Assembly: GCA_002490635.1 (NCBI GenBank)
Contig: DKUJ01000027.1
Span: 1 to 46,454 of the forward strand
Reading direction: 5' to 3'
From: Porphyromonadaceae bacterium UBA7207
GTDB lineage: Bacteria; Bacteroidota; Bacteroidia; Bacteroidales; Muribaculaceae
DNA length: 46,454 nt
In this document: positions 1 to 8,067 of the stretch, piece by piece
Layout: each line of letters begins with the position of its first letter
How positions within the stretch are numbered: position 1 is the stretch's first letter
Translations under genes and position numbers: made by a program
Notes under the pieces: model-generated
What the model was told of the DNA's origin: nothing
Databases searched by the model: none
Seen by the model: the letters and a program-made list of their open reading frames with translations, nothing else

Positions 1-8
1 TGGCGAGG

Positions 9-245
9 TCAGCGCGAGGCGTAGTCCTTCACCGCGGGTGATTCCACGTCCACGCCGAATTCCTTTGCGCGCTCGAGGATGGCGCGGGCGAGCCGGGGCT
101 TCAGGTCTTCGGGACAATAGCGGAAATAGGCTTCCGCGGCGCGCACGTGGGCGGCGTCGGGCATGGGGTATTCGCGGCGTTCCGGCAGTCCGAAAACGCT
201 GTCGGGAAGTTCTTTTTTCTCTTTGTAGGATAAGCGGTCGTTCAT
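9..245 (-). CDS. Small DUF6582-like protein
   Basis: A 78-residue, charged, soluble protein with an ATG start. The core, an LP-x(3)-FGLPE-R-x-YPMPD motif followed by a helix beginning AHVRAAEAYF, resembles the short DUF6582 module (LP..FALPG.R.YPI.D..HA..A) that I know mainly from phage structural or capsid-associated proteins and some stand-alone bacterial genes. The rest (about residues 35-75) looks helical, with many Arg, Lys and Glu. There is no signal peptide and no catalytic motif. It lies on the same strand as the PorW-like gene, 52 bases beyond its stop, with a 9-bp inverted repeat between them. No other phage gene is visible here, so it may be a resident gene or a remnant. The family match is from memory of the motif; function unknown. 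Confidence 0.6.
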   Translation of the reverse strand: MNDRLSYKEKKELPDSVFGLPERREYPMPDAAHVRAAEAYFRYCPEDLKPRLARAILERAKEFGVDVESPAVKDYASR

Positions 246-247
246 GT

Positions 248-285
248 GGCTGTTGTCAGGGGTTATAATTATTCTAACAACAGCC
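248..285 (-). promoter_or_regulatory. 9-bp inverted repeat just before the small DUF6582-like gene
   Basis: GGCTGTTGT (248-256) and ACAACAGCC (277-285) are perfect complements separated by a 20-base AT-rich loop. The repeat begins two bases upstream of the start codon of the downstream minus-strand gene and follows the stop of the PorW-like gene. There is no run of T after it, so it is not a standard intrinsic terminator. It could be an operator, an RNA hairpin masking the start, or a 3' end stabiliser. Confidence 0.5.
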
Positions 286-297
286 GCGGCTACAGGT

Positions 298-3200
298 TTA
301 TTCCAGCAAAGGGTCGTCGCCTTCGGAGCCTACCGGCAGCTGTGGTGCGGGATTGGGCGCCGGTGCCGGCGGTGTGGCCGGAATACTGGGTGTCTGTGTT
401 GTCTGAGGAGCCACAGGTGCCCGGGGCGCAGCCGGAGTCGCCGGTTGGGATGTCGGCTGTGGCTCGGTTGCAGGAACGTCCTGAACTGCCGGAGTTTCGG
501 TTGTTTCCGGCGATGGCTCCGGTATGTCCGGTTCGGCTACATCGCTTTCGGGAAGTTCAAGATTCTCTTCTGTCTCCTCTTCTGTCTCCTCTTCTGTTGC
601 CGATCCGTCGGGTTGTGCTTCCTGCGGTATCTCGCCTTCGGCGGCCTCCGTTTCGGCTTCGGGAAGAGTCTGAATGCTTTCAAGGATATCGGCCTGGGCG
701 TCGATGTAGTTCTGTTCCTCACGGGCGCGGAAATATTCCTCGAATGAGCGTCCCTGTGATAGAAGGGTCTGGAAGTCGGTTTCGCTGATGGCCACCGGAA
801 GCACCTCGGCGGGTAGCCTCAGCTCGTCGGAGGAAGCCATTACGGCACGGTAGTGATTGAGTTCGTTCATGTTGGCGAAGCCGTGGATAACCAGCAGGCC
901 GAGGCGGCCGAAATTCATGGTCTCGAGGTCGAAATCGCGCACGAAGAACGAGCGGAAGTTGTGGCGTGCCACTTCGTAGAGCAGCAGGCGCGTGTCGACA
1001 CGGTCGGTTGGGTAGGTGAACACCAGCAGCTGGCGGGTGTCGGGGTTAAGCTCGAAACTTGCCTGGCCTTCGGCGGCTACGCTGTCGTTCGATAGCCGCA
1101 GGTCCCATACCATGCCTCTCATGTTGCTTTCGGGGGCATGCAGCTGCCTGCCGCGGGCCATGCCCCGCAGCCATGCAGAAGCCACCGGGGTGATGTCGGT
1201 GTCGGGATAGCGCTCGAGGAGGTCGCGCAGTACGGCGTTGAATTCCTGCGGCTTGTCCTCTGTCACATATGCCAGGGCGTGGAGGAACATGAACTTGGGC
1301 ATGATCTTGCTCAGGGGCATCTCTTCGGTCATGCGCTGGAAGGCGGCGTGTACGGCGGCGTTGTTGTTGGCCATATAGGCCTCGTAGGTGGCTGCGTAGA
1401 GGTCTTCGGCACGCTGGTCGGCTCCGCGGAGTCGGTCGATATAGTCGGGGTCGCGCATGGCCTGTCCCTGGGGGCTTTCGGGGAACTCGCGCACCAGCAT
1501 AAGGCGGAATGTCTCGGCCTGGTCGCGCAGTCCCGTCCGCATGAGCATGAGGTAGATGTTCTGGTATGTCTCCAGGCGGTAGATGTTGTCGGGGTAGTCG
1601 CGCAGCAGGCGGTCGAACTGTGTGCGCGCTGCGGTGTAGTCTTCGAGTTTGTCCTTGAGGATTACGCCCATGTTGTAGAGTCCTTCCTGGATTACCTCAT
1701 GCGAGGTTGTCTTGTCGGCTTCGGTGAGCGGAATCTGTGCGAGGTAGTATTCGGGGAAATGGGGGTCGCTGGCGCGTTCGGCCATGGCATCGGCAGTTGG
1801 GTCGGTGCCTTCGCTGCCGGTTTCGTCGCCGGTATTTTCGGTCTCTTCGCCGGTGTCGTCTGACTCTTCGCCGGTGTCGTTGAAGTCGTCGACGCTGAAT
1901 GTGGCCTTGTTCCTGCGCCGCCAGTTGTCCTCGAGCTTGCGGGAGCCCCAGCGCCTCTGGAATTCGGTGCGGCCGGCATTGCGGGTGGCCGTGTTGTAGA
2001 AGTACCAGGAGTTATCGGAATTTATAACGAACGATTGTGTGGTGTTGTCCTGGAGCTGGTTGCCCTGGGCGGCCTGGTTGGCGAGGAATTCCTCCCTTTC
2101 GGCATCTTCGGCCTGGCGGCGTTCTGTTTCCTTGAGTTCCTCGATAATCCGTTCGATTACAGCCATGCGCTCGCTCTCGGGCATGGCGGCCAGCCGCAGC
2201 AGCGAGTCCTGCAGGGTAACGTTGCCGGAGTAGACGGCAAGTTCGTTGAGAACGTCGGAGCGCCGGCGTATCCTTTCCAGGTCGGGATAGCCCGCGGGCA
2301 GCAGTGGCACCGCTTCGGAGTAGGAGGGCTGGGCGAGGTCGTAGCGGCCCTGCTCGAAATACAGGCGTCCGAGGGTTTCCTGGTTTATGGCCTTGTCGAC
2401 GCCGGAACGTGTGGATTTTTCGTTGGCGGTAACGTAGTTGGCTATTGCGTTGGTGGTGTCGCCCCGCGACAGGTAAAGGTTGCCGATTGCGTAGTATATC
2501 TGGTCGAGGTATTCGCTGTTGCGGTCGTAGCGGGTCATGCGTCTGAGGGCGCGTACTTCCGGCTCGATGTTGTCGCCGGTGAAAACCTCGCTCTGTTTGA
2601 TGCGGGCGTTGAATTTTGTGCGGTATGTGGTGGAGGAGCTTGATGCTGCGCGTGCGAAGGCCGCATAGGCATCGTCGTTTCTTCCGAGGCGTGCCAGCAC
2701 CTGGCCGAGCAGGAAATTGAGGCGTGTTTTCTGTGCGCCGGAGGCATCGCGTGCGGCCTGCTGCAGGTAGGGCAGGGCGGCCTCGTAGTCGTCGGCATGC
2801 AGGTGGAAGTCGGCCTGCACGAAATTGTAGAGCCCGCGCAGGTGTTTTGTCGACAGCTCGTTTTCCTTGATTCTGGTGATAATCATCTCGGCTTCGAACT
2901 GCCAGCCGAGGGTTATGTAGCTCAGCGCCTGCATCAGCTTGGCTTCGGTGACTGTTTTGGGCAGCCACCAGAAATGTTTGCTGATATAGAAGTAGGTGGA
3001 CGCCGCGCCGAGGAAGTCGCCGTTGTAGTACTGTCCGTCGGCGAGCATCATCCAGGAATTGTGGAGGAAAGGATTGTATTCCTCGCGTTTTAGCCAGAGC
3101 TTGTATTCGGGGTTGGACGAACGTCCCGGGCGCCGCTTCGGTTTTTTCTTTATGGAACGCAGCTGTATGGCTTTCTGGGCTTTCTCGATGGAACGGTCGA

Positions 3201-3477
3201 AGTTGCCGTTCGGCTGAGGCATACCTTCCTGCCCGCGGGCTTGGGCGGGATGCATGAGCAGGCGGCGCGAGAAGTCGTCCTCATAGGCGTTTTCCATGCT
3301 CTGGAGGGTCTCCCGCATGTGGGTGTCGCCGTTGTAGTGAATGTTGTAGCGGGTAATGAACTCCTGGTAGCGGCGTGTGGCGGCATTGTTCTTGTTCGGC
3401 GAGCACGAGCACAAGGCAAGAAGCGCCGCCGCCAGCAGTGCCCGGGCAATAAAGGATATTACAGCGCTATGGCTCAT
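298..3477 (-). CDS. PorW/SprE-like TPR lipoprotein
   Basis: A 1059-residue predicted outer-membrane or periplasmic lipoprotein. It starts with a signal peptide whose lipobox is LCSC, giving a likely lipidated Cys25. Then comes the family signature around residues 35-50 (RRYQEFITRYNIHYNG), seen in PorW/SprE, the TPR lipoprotein of the type IX secretion and gliding apparatus. Helical tetratricopeptide repeats cover roughly residues 130-430 and 590-760. An acidic low-complexity linker (repeats of DTGEE and similar) lies near residues 530-570, and the last ~120 residues are rich in Pro, Glu and Thr. The start is the ATG giving the signal peptide. It is last in the rsh-pgpH operon, 27 bases after the pgpH-like stop. 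Homologues also occur in Bacteroidales that lack T9SS, so a secretion role is not certain. Confidence 0.75.
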   Translation of the reverse strand: MSHSAVISFIARALLAAALLALCSCSPNKNNAATRRYQEFITRYNIHYNGDTHMRETLQSMENAYEDDFSRRLLMHPAQARGQEGMPQPNGNFDRSIEKAQKAIQLRSIKKKPKRRPGRSSNPEYKLWLKREEYNPFLHNSWMMLADGQYYNGDFLGAASTYFYISKHFWWLPKTVTEAKLMQALSYITLGWQFEAEMIITRIKENELSTKHLRGLYNFVQADFHLHADDYEAALPYLQQAARDASGAQKTRLNFLLGQVLARLGRNDDAYAAFARAASSSSTTYRTKFNARIKQSEVFTGDNIEPEVRALRRMTRYDRNSEYLDQIYYAIGNLYLSRGDTTNAIANYVTANEKSTRSGVDKAINQETLGRLYFEQGRYDLAQPSYSEAVPLLPAGYPDLERIRRRSDVLNELAVYSGNVTLQDSLLRLAAMPESERMAVIERIIEELKETERRQAEDAEREEFLANQAAQGNQLQDNTTQSFVINSDNSWYFYNTATRNAGRTEFQRRWGSRKLEDNWRRRNKATFSVDDFNDTGEESDDTGEETENTGDETGSEGTDPTADAMAERASDPHFPEYYLAQIPLTEADKTTSHEVIQEGLYNMGVILKDKLEDYTAARTQFDRLLRDYPDNIYRLETYQNIYLMLMRTGLRDQAETFRLMLVREFPESPQGQAMRDPDYIDRLRGADQRAEDLYAATYEAYMANNNAAVHAAFQRMTEEMPLSKIMPKFMFLHALAYVTEDKPQEFNAVLRDLLERYPDTDITPVASAWLRGMARGRQLHAPESNMRGMVWDLRLSNDSVAAEGQASFELNPDTRQLLVFTYPTDRVDTRLLLYEVARHNFRSFFVRDFDLETMNFGRLGLLVIHGFANMNELNHYRAVMASSDELRLPAEVLPVAISETDFQTLLSQGRSFEEYFRAREEQNYIDAQADILESIQTLPEAETEAAEGEIPQEAQPDGSATEEETEEETEENLELPESDVAEPDIPEPSPETTETPAVQDVPATEPQPTSQPATPAAPRAPVAPQTTQTPSIPATPPAPAPNPAPQLPVGSEGDDPLLE

Positions 3478-3504
3478 CAGAATACTAACGCGGCGGCAGC
3501 GGCC

Positions 3505-5574
3505 TTATTGTGCCTTTCCGCTGTCGGCGTCGTCGGCTGTTGCCGTGGAATCGCTTTCGGAGGCGGCCTTGGGGTAGGCTATGCGCGAGTGGTAGATGGT
3601 CATCAGGCGCTTTATGAACGCCTCCTTAATCACTTCCACGTCGCGGAATTCCAGAGTGGAGTCGTTGTGAAGCCCGTCGGCGATCTGCGAATCGATGATT
3701 TTGTTCACCAGATTCGTGATATCCTCGCGTGTATGGTTTTTCAGCGAGCGGCTTGCGGCTTCCACCGAGTCGGCCATCATAAGCACCGAGGTTTCGCGGC
3801 TCTGGGGGTTGGGACCGGGATAGCTGAACGGTTCCTTGTCCACGGGCACGTCGGGATTCTTGGCGCTGGCGGTGAAATAGAAGTATTTGGCGAGGCCCTT
3901 TCCGTGGTGCTCCGTGATGAAGCTCCTGATAACCGCCGGCAGTGCGGCTTTTTCGGCCAGGCGCAGGCCGTCGGCCACATGCGCCACCACTATTGCCGCG
4001 GAACGTTCGGGCGGCAGGGCATCGTGGGGGTTCACCCCGTGCTGGTTCTCGGTGAAGAACGCCGGATTGTTGAGCTTGCCGATGTCGTGGTAGAGGGCGC
4101 CGGCACGCACAAGCTGCACGTTGGCGTCTATTCTTGCGGCGGCGTCGGAGGCCAGGTTGCTCACGGCTATGGAGTGCTGGAAAGTGCCGGGGCATTCATT
4201 GCTCAGGCGCATCAGCAGCGGGTTGTTGATGTCGGCCAGCTCGACGAGTGTCACTGTGGATATGAAACCGAAAGCCCTCTCCACCAGGAACATGAGCACA
4301 TATGCCATGGAGGTGAGTGCGGCGTTCACCGCCAGGAATATGAACATGATTTTTGTCATGCCTTCGAAGGAGGCGTTCATGAGCAGTTCCAGAGCCGGAT
4401 ATGCCACAAAATATGCGGCGAGAACAAGTAGGGAGGTGCGGAGCAGCTGGCTGCGGCGGCTGAGTTCGCCGAGCGAGTACACCACCGCACAGCCTGCGCA
4501 GAACTGCAGGAAGATGAACTCCAGGGCGAAGGCGGTGGCCCCGGCGCAGATCAGCGACAGTGCGCCCAATACGAAAAGAGCCGAACGGCCATCGAAGAAC
4601 ACCAGCATGAGGATGGGCACTATCATCAGCGGTGCCATGTAGATGCCTTGCGACACAAAGTAGTTCAGCCCCACCGATACCAGGAAGAACACCGTTATGA
4701 GCAGCAGCACGAAGGCCATGGCATTGTCGCGGCGGAAGATGTCTTTGGCGAAGAAATAGAAATACATCATCAGCATGCACAGAATCAGAGCCACATACAC
4801 GCCCTGTCCGAGCCAGCGCAGCATTGTGCTCTGTTGCTCCCTGGAGTTGCGCGAGGCCATGAGTTCCTCGTAGGTGCGCAGGTTGGTGTAGTCCTGGCCG
4901 GTGATGATGGTGCCTTTGTCGATTATGGTCTGCCCCTGCAGGATTATGCCGCGGTCGGCGGTCATCGTAAGGTATTCGTACTCGTAGTTGCGTCGGCATT
5001 CGGCCTCGTTGCGGCTGTAGTTGGGCAGCAGGAGATTCTGCAGCCCTGCATGGGCGAAATACTGGTGCAGGGCGGTGTCGGTAATCGCCGAGTCGAGATA
5101 CAGATACACCTCGCGCGGCGAGGTGAGGCCTGCGGTGCTGGCCTCCGAGAGTATGTTCTTTTCCAGTATCCTTATCCTGGGCAGCCGGCCTTCGGCCATG
5201 AGGTCTTTGGTGCGCACGTCCACCACACCGGAGGCGTACACTTTCCGGAGCTCGTTGGCCAGCCTCCGCCGCAGGTTGCGGTCGTGGCTTTCGGGGAGGC
5301 GGCTCACGATGGTGTCGATAAGCAGCTGGTTCACCGAATAGATGGGTACGAAACGCTTCTCGAGAGTGTCGCGGGCAGCCAGTATGGTGGCCGAGTCGGC
5401 GTGGATGGGAATGTCGAAAGGCGCTATGAGCTTCGAATAGTTCCACGGGCGCCCTTCCTGGTAGATGAAGCGGTTGGCCTCGGGATGCGGGTAGAAATAC
5501 ACAATCACCAGCAAGGCTGCCAGTGCCATGAGTATCTTGCGCGATAGGCTGCTGCCGTTAAGGGGATGTTTCAT
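3505..5574 (-). CDS. 7TM-HD phosphohydrolase, PgpH type (probable c-di-AMP phosphodiesterase)
   Basis: A 689-residue integral membrane protein. It has an N-terminal anchor (about residues 13-28), an extracytoplasmic 7TMR-HDED region to about residue 250, about seven membrane spans (roughly 255-450) and a cytoplasmic HD domain. The HD domain shows the family's motifs: QHSIAVSNLA, YHDIGKLNNPAFF (His-Asp near residue 493), ENQ, NPHD, TEHHG and ADSVEA. In Firmicutes, PgpH of this architecture hydrolyses the second messenger c-di-AMP; the activity here is inferred. The gene begins 4 bases after the rsh stop, so the two are almost certainly co-transcribed. No c-di-AMP cyclase (DisA/CdaA) is in the window. 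Confidence 0.88.
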   Translation of the reverse strand: MKHPLNGSSLSRKILMALAALLVIVYFYPHPEANRFIYQEGRPWNYSKLIAPFDIPIHADSATILAARDTLEKRFVPIYSVNQLLIDTIVSRLPESHDRNLRRRLANELRKVYASGVVDVRTKDLMAEGRLPRIRILEKNILSEASTAGLTSPREVYLYLDSAITDTALHQYFAHAGLQNLLLPNYSRNEAECRRNYEYEYLTMTADRGIILQGQTIIDKGTIITGQDYTNLRTYEELMASRNSREQQSTMLRWLGQGVYVALILCMLMMYFYFFAKDIFRRDNAMAFVLLLITVFFLVSVGLNYFVSQGIYMAPLMIVPILMLVFFDGRSALFVLGALSLICAGATAFALEFIFLQFCAGCAVVYSLGELSRRSQLLRTSLLVLAAYFVAYPALELLMNASFEGMTKIMFIFLAVNAALTSMAYVLMFLVERAFGFISTVTLVELADINNPLLMRLSNECPGTFQHSIAVSNLASDAAARIDANVQLVRAGALYHDIGKLNNPAFFTENQHGVNPHDALPPERSAAIVVAHVADGLRLAEKAALPAVIRSFITEHHGKGLAKYFYFTASAKNPDVPVDKEPFSYPGPNPQSRETSVLMMADSVEAASRSLKNHTREDITNLVNKIIDSQIADGLHNDSTLEFRDVEVIKEAFIKRLMTIYHSRIAYPKAASESDSTATADDADSGKAQ

Positions 5575-5578
5575 AATA

Positions 5579-7831
5579 TCAGTTGACTCTTACTGCCGAT
5601 TGCACGCCTTGTATGCGGCAGGCATGTGAGCAAAGATCGCGGACAACGTCGGCGTCGCAGACTCTCACCCACAGGTCGCAGTGGAACACGGCGCCCGAGG
5701 CCTCGATGTCGACCTTGCGCATGTCGATGCCCAGATGGGTGGATATCATCATTGTAAGCTCCTGAAGAATTCCTCGGCGGTCGATGCCTTCGATTCGTAT
5801 GTGCGCCAGGAAACGCTCGTCGACGCTCTCCCACTCCGTAGCCACGATTCTGGAGCCGTAGGTAGCCTTCAGAAGCTGGGCGCGGGGGCAGTCGAGGGTG
5901 TGGATTTCGAGTTCGCCATCGTCGTTGACAAAGCCCATCACATCGTCGCCCGGAATAGGCGAGCAGCAGTCGGAAAGGCGGAAGTTGGCGCCGTCGGCAT
6001 CCACACGCAGGGCATAGGTTTTCTTGGGGTTGATGGGTTGTTGCTGGGGCTGGCTTCCGGCCGGCGATTCATCCTTGCGGCGTCCGATTGGCCATATTTT
6101 CTGTAGTATGGCCTTTGTGCGGCCCGGTTTGGCGGCAGCCAGGGAGCGCCTCAGGATGGGAGGCAGGTAGTCGCCGAGCATTATCTCTCCGGTTCCGAGC
6201 TGGTGGCACAGTTCGTCGCGGTTGGCCACATGGAATATGCCTTGCAGCTTGGTGATGACCAGGTTGTTGTCGGGGAGCATGTTCTCTTCCAGCCATGCGG
6301 TGAGGGTGGCGTTGCCTTTGTCGACCAGCGGCTGGCGTTCGGCGCGGAGCGCCTTGCGCAGGCGGGTGCGTCCTTTGGCCGTTACCATTATGTTTTCCCA
6401 TTCCGGCTTGGGCATCTGGGTCTTGGAGGTGAGCACCTCCACCTGGTCGCCGCTGCGGAGCTCGTGCTGCAGGGGCACCAGCTTGTGGTTCACCTTGGCG
6501 GCGATGCAGTGCATGCCTATGTGGCTGTGCAGGGCGAACGCCAGGTCCAGAACGGTGGCGCCCGATGGCAGCGTGTACAGTTCGCCTGCTGGAGTGAACA
6601 CCACAATCTCCGAGGAAAAGAGATTCAGCTTGAGAGTGTTGAGGAAGTCGATGGCGCTTGGCTCGGGGTTGTCGAGGATGTCCTTTATGGTTTTGAGCCA
6701 TGCATTGAGCTCGCTTTCCTCTTCGCCTTCGCCGATTTTGTACTTCCAGTGCGCGGCGAAGCCCTTTTCGGCGATTTCGTCCATGCGGCGCGAGCGAATC
6801 TGCACCTCTATCCAGTTTCCGTCGGGTCCCATCACAGTGAGATGCAGGGCCTGGTAGCCGTTGGCCTTGGGAGTAACAATCCAGTCGCGGGTGCGCCCCG
6901 GATGCAGCTGGTAGAGGTCGGTGATGGCGGAGTATATGCTCCAGCAGATGGCTTTCTCGCGGGAAGGGTCGTCGCAGTCGAACACGATTCTCATGGCATA
7001 GAGGTCGTACACTTCCTCGAAAGGCAGGTGCTTGGTTTCCATCTTGCGGTAGATGGAATATATGCTTTTGAGGCGTGCTTTCGCCTCGTAGACTATGCCG
7101 AGGGTGTTGAGCTTTTCCTTGATGGGAGCGGCGAAGTCGGTGTACACGGCGGTGCGCCGCTGCTCGCTAAGCGCGATTTTGCGGGCGATGTCGGCGTAGA
7201 TTTCGGGATGCTCGTGCTTGAAGCTGAGGTCTTCCAGCTCGGTCTTTATTTCGAACAGCCCCAGGCGGTGAGCCAGCGGAGCATAGATATAGAGTGTCTC
7301 GCCGGCAATCTTGTAGCGCTTGTTCGGAGCCATCGACCCCAGAGTGCGCATGTTGTGCAGGCGGTCGGCCATCTTTATGAGCACCACGCGGATGTCCTCG
7401 CTCATGGTGAGCAGCAGCTTGCGGAAATTCTCGGCCTGCAGCGACGCCTTGTCGCCGAATATGCCGCCGGAAATCTTTGTAAGCCCCTCCACGAGCTGCG
7501 CTATCTTTGCTCCGAAATGCTGCTCGATGTCGTCCACGGTGTATTCGGTGTCTTCCACCACATCGTGCAGCAGTGCCGCGCATATGCTTGTGGAGCCGAG
7601 ACCTATTTCCTGGCTGGCGATTTTCGCCACCGCTATGGGGTGCATGATATACGGCTCGCCGGAGCGCCTGCGGATGCCCTCGTGTGCCTGGCGGGCGAAA
7701 GCGAAGGCTCTCTCGATAATCTCCACCTTTTTGCGGTGATTGCTTTTGAGGTAGCCGTCGAGAAGGTCGGCGAAAGCATCGTCGATCATGCGTGCCTCTT
7801 CGGCAGGTGTCATATCGGGTCTATATTCCAT
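5579..7831 (-). CDS. rsh: Bifunctional (p)ppGpp synthetase/hydrolase, Rel/SpoT family
   Basis: A 750-residue long-form RelA/SpoT homologue that makes and degrades the alarmone (p)ppGpp in the stringent response. Domains in order: the HD hydrolase, with GEPYIMHP and the intact HDVVED catalytic motif near residue 88; the synthetase, with RTRDW, NGYQALH and EVQIR; TGS (about 400-465, with the HSHIG motif); a Cys-containing zinc-finger-like segment (DCCSPIPGD ... LDCPRA); and a C-terminal ACT domain. Both catalytic halves look complete. The RxRD form of the synthetase basic motif is, as far as I recall, usual in this phylum. It is first in an operon with the pgpH-like and porW-like genes and has its own promoter facing the tkt promoter. 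Confidence 0.95.
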   Translation of the reverse strand: MEYRPDMTPAEEARMIDDAFADLLDGYLKSNHRKKVEIIERAFAFARQAHEGIRRRSGEPYIMHPIAVAKIASQEIGLGSTSICAALLHDVVEDTEYTVDDIEQHFGAKIAQLVEGLTKISGGIFGDKASLQAENFRKLLLTMSEDIRVVLIKMADRLHNMRTLGSMAPNKRYKIAGETLYIYAPLAHRLGLFEIKTELEDLSFKHEHPEIYADIARKIALSEQRRTAVYTDFAAPIKEKLNTLGIVYEAKARLKSIYSIYRKMETKHLPFEEVYDLYAMRIVFDCDDPSREKAICWSIYSAITDLYQLHPGRTRDWIVTPKANGYQALHLTVMGPDGNWIEVQIRSRRMDEIAEKGFAAHWKYKIGEGEEESELNAWLKTIKDILDNPEPSAIDFLNTLKLNLFSSEIVVFTPAGELYTLPSGATVLDLAFALHSHIGMHCIAAKVNHKLVPLQHELRSGDQVEVLTSKTQMPKPEWENIMVTAKGRTRLRKALRAERQPLVDKGNATLTAWLEENMLPDNNLVITKLQGIFHVANRDELCHQLGTGEIMLGDYLPPILRRSLAAAKPGRTKAILQKIWPIGRRKDESPAGSQPQQQPINPKKTYALRVDADGANFRLSDCCSPIPGDDVMGFVNDDGELEIHTLDCPRAQLLKATYGSRIVATEWESVDERFLAHIRIEGIDRRGILQELTMMISTHLGIDMRKVDIEASGAVFHCDLWVRVCDADVVRDLCSHACRIQGVQSAVRVN

Positions 7832-7887
7832 GGTTGCTATGCTTTGTTGCCGGCCCGGCCAAACATGCTCTCAAAGCCAATTAAGCA

Positions 7888-7918
7888 CAAAAATACAGCA
7901 TATTGGCCGAATGGCAAA
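7888..7918 (-). promoter_or_regulatory. rsh operon promoter, Bacteroidota type
   Basis: Read on the minus strand, TTTG (7915-7918) is followed after 19 bases by TATTTTTG (7888-7895), an exact fit to the Bacteroidota -33/-7 consensus. Transcription would begin about 50 bases before the rsh ATG at 7831. The bases just after the -7 element are TGCTTAATTG and are not G+C-rich. Confidence 0.7.
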
Positions 7919-7984
7919 AAAAATCTCAAGGCTTGCCGCTGCTGTCGCGCGGCCTAAACAATATTTTACTTTTTGGGTTTTTAA

Positions 7985-8016
7985 TTTGTGCCGGTGCGGT
8001 TTTATTGCTAATTTCG
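7985..8016 (+). promoter_or_regulatory. tkt promoter, Bacteroidota type
   Basis: TTTG (7985-7988), a 20-base spacer, then TAATTTCG (8009-8016), one mismatch from TAnnTTTG, followed by the G+C-rich CCCG. It lies about 50 bases before the transketolase ATG. It is divergent from the rsh promoter, and the two -33 boxes are about 65 bases apart. Confidence 0.65.
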
Positions 8017-8067
8017 CCCGAAGAACGCCAATAGAAACCGAAACAACATAAGAACACAACACCTCAA

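Noticed and set aside
552..600. Short tandem repeats as a CRISPR or phase-variation tract
   Set aside because: Units are in-frame 12-mers encoding Glu/Thr repeats with no spacers; length change would not shift the frame.
6203..7957. Plus-strand open frame of 584 codons opposite rsh
   Set aside because: Antisense to a clear Rel/SpoT gene; composition is His/Val/Gly-rich as expected from reversed codons.
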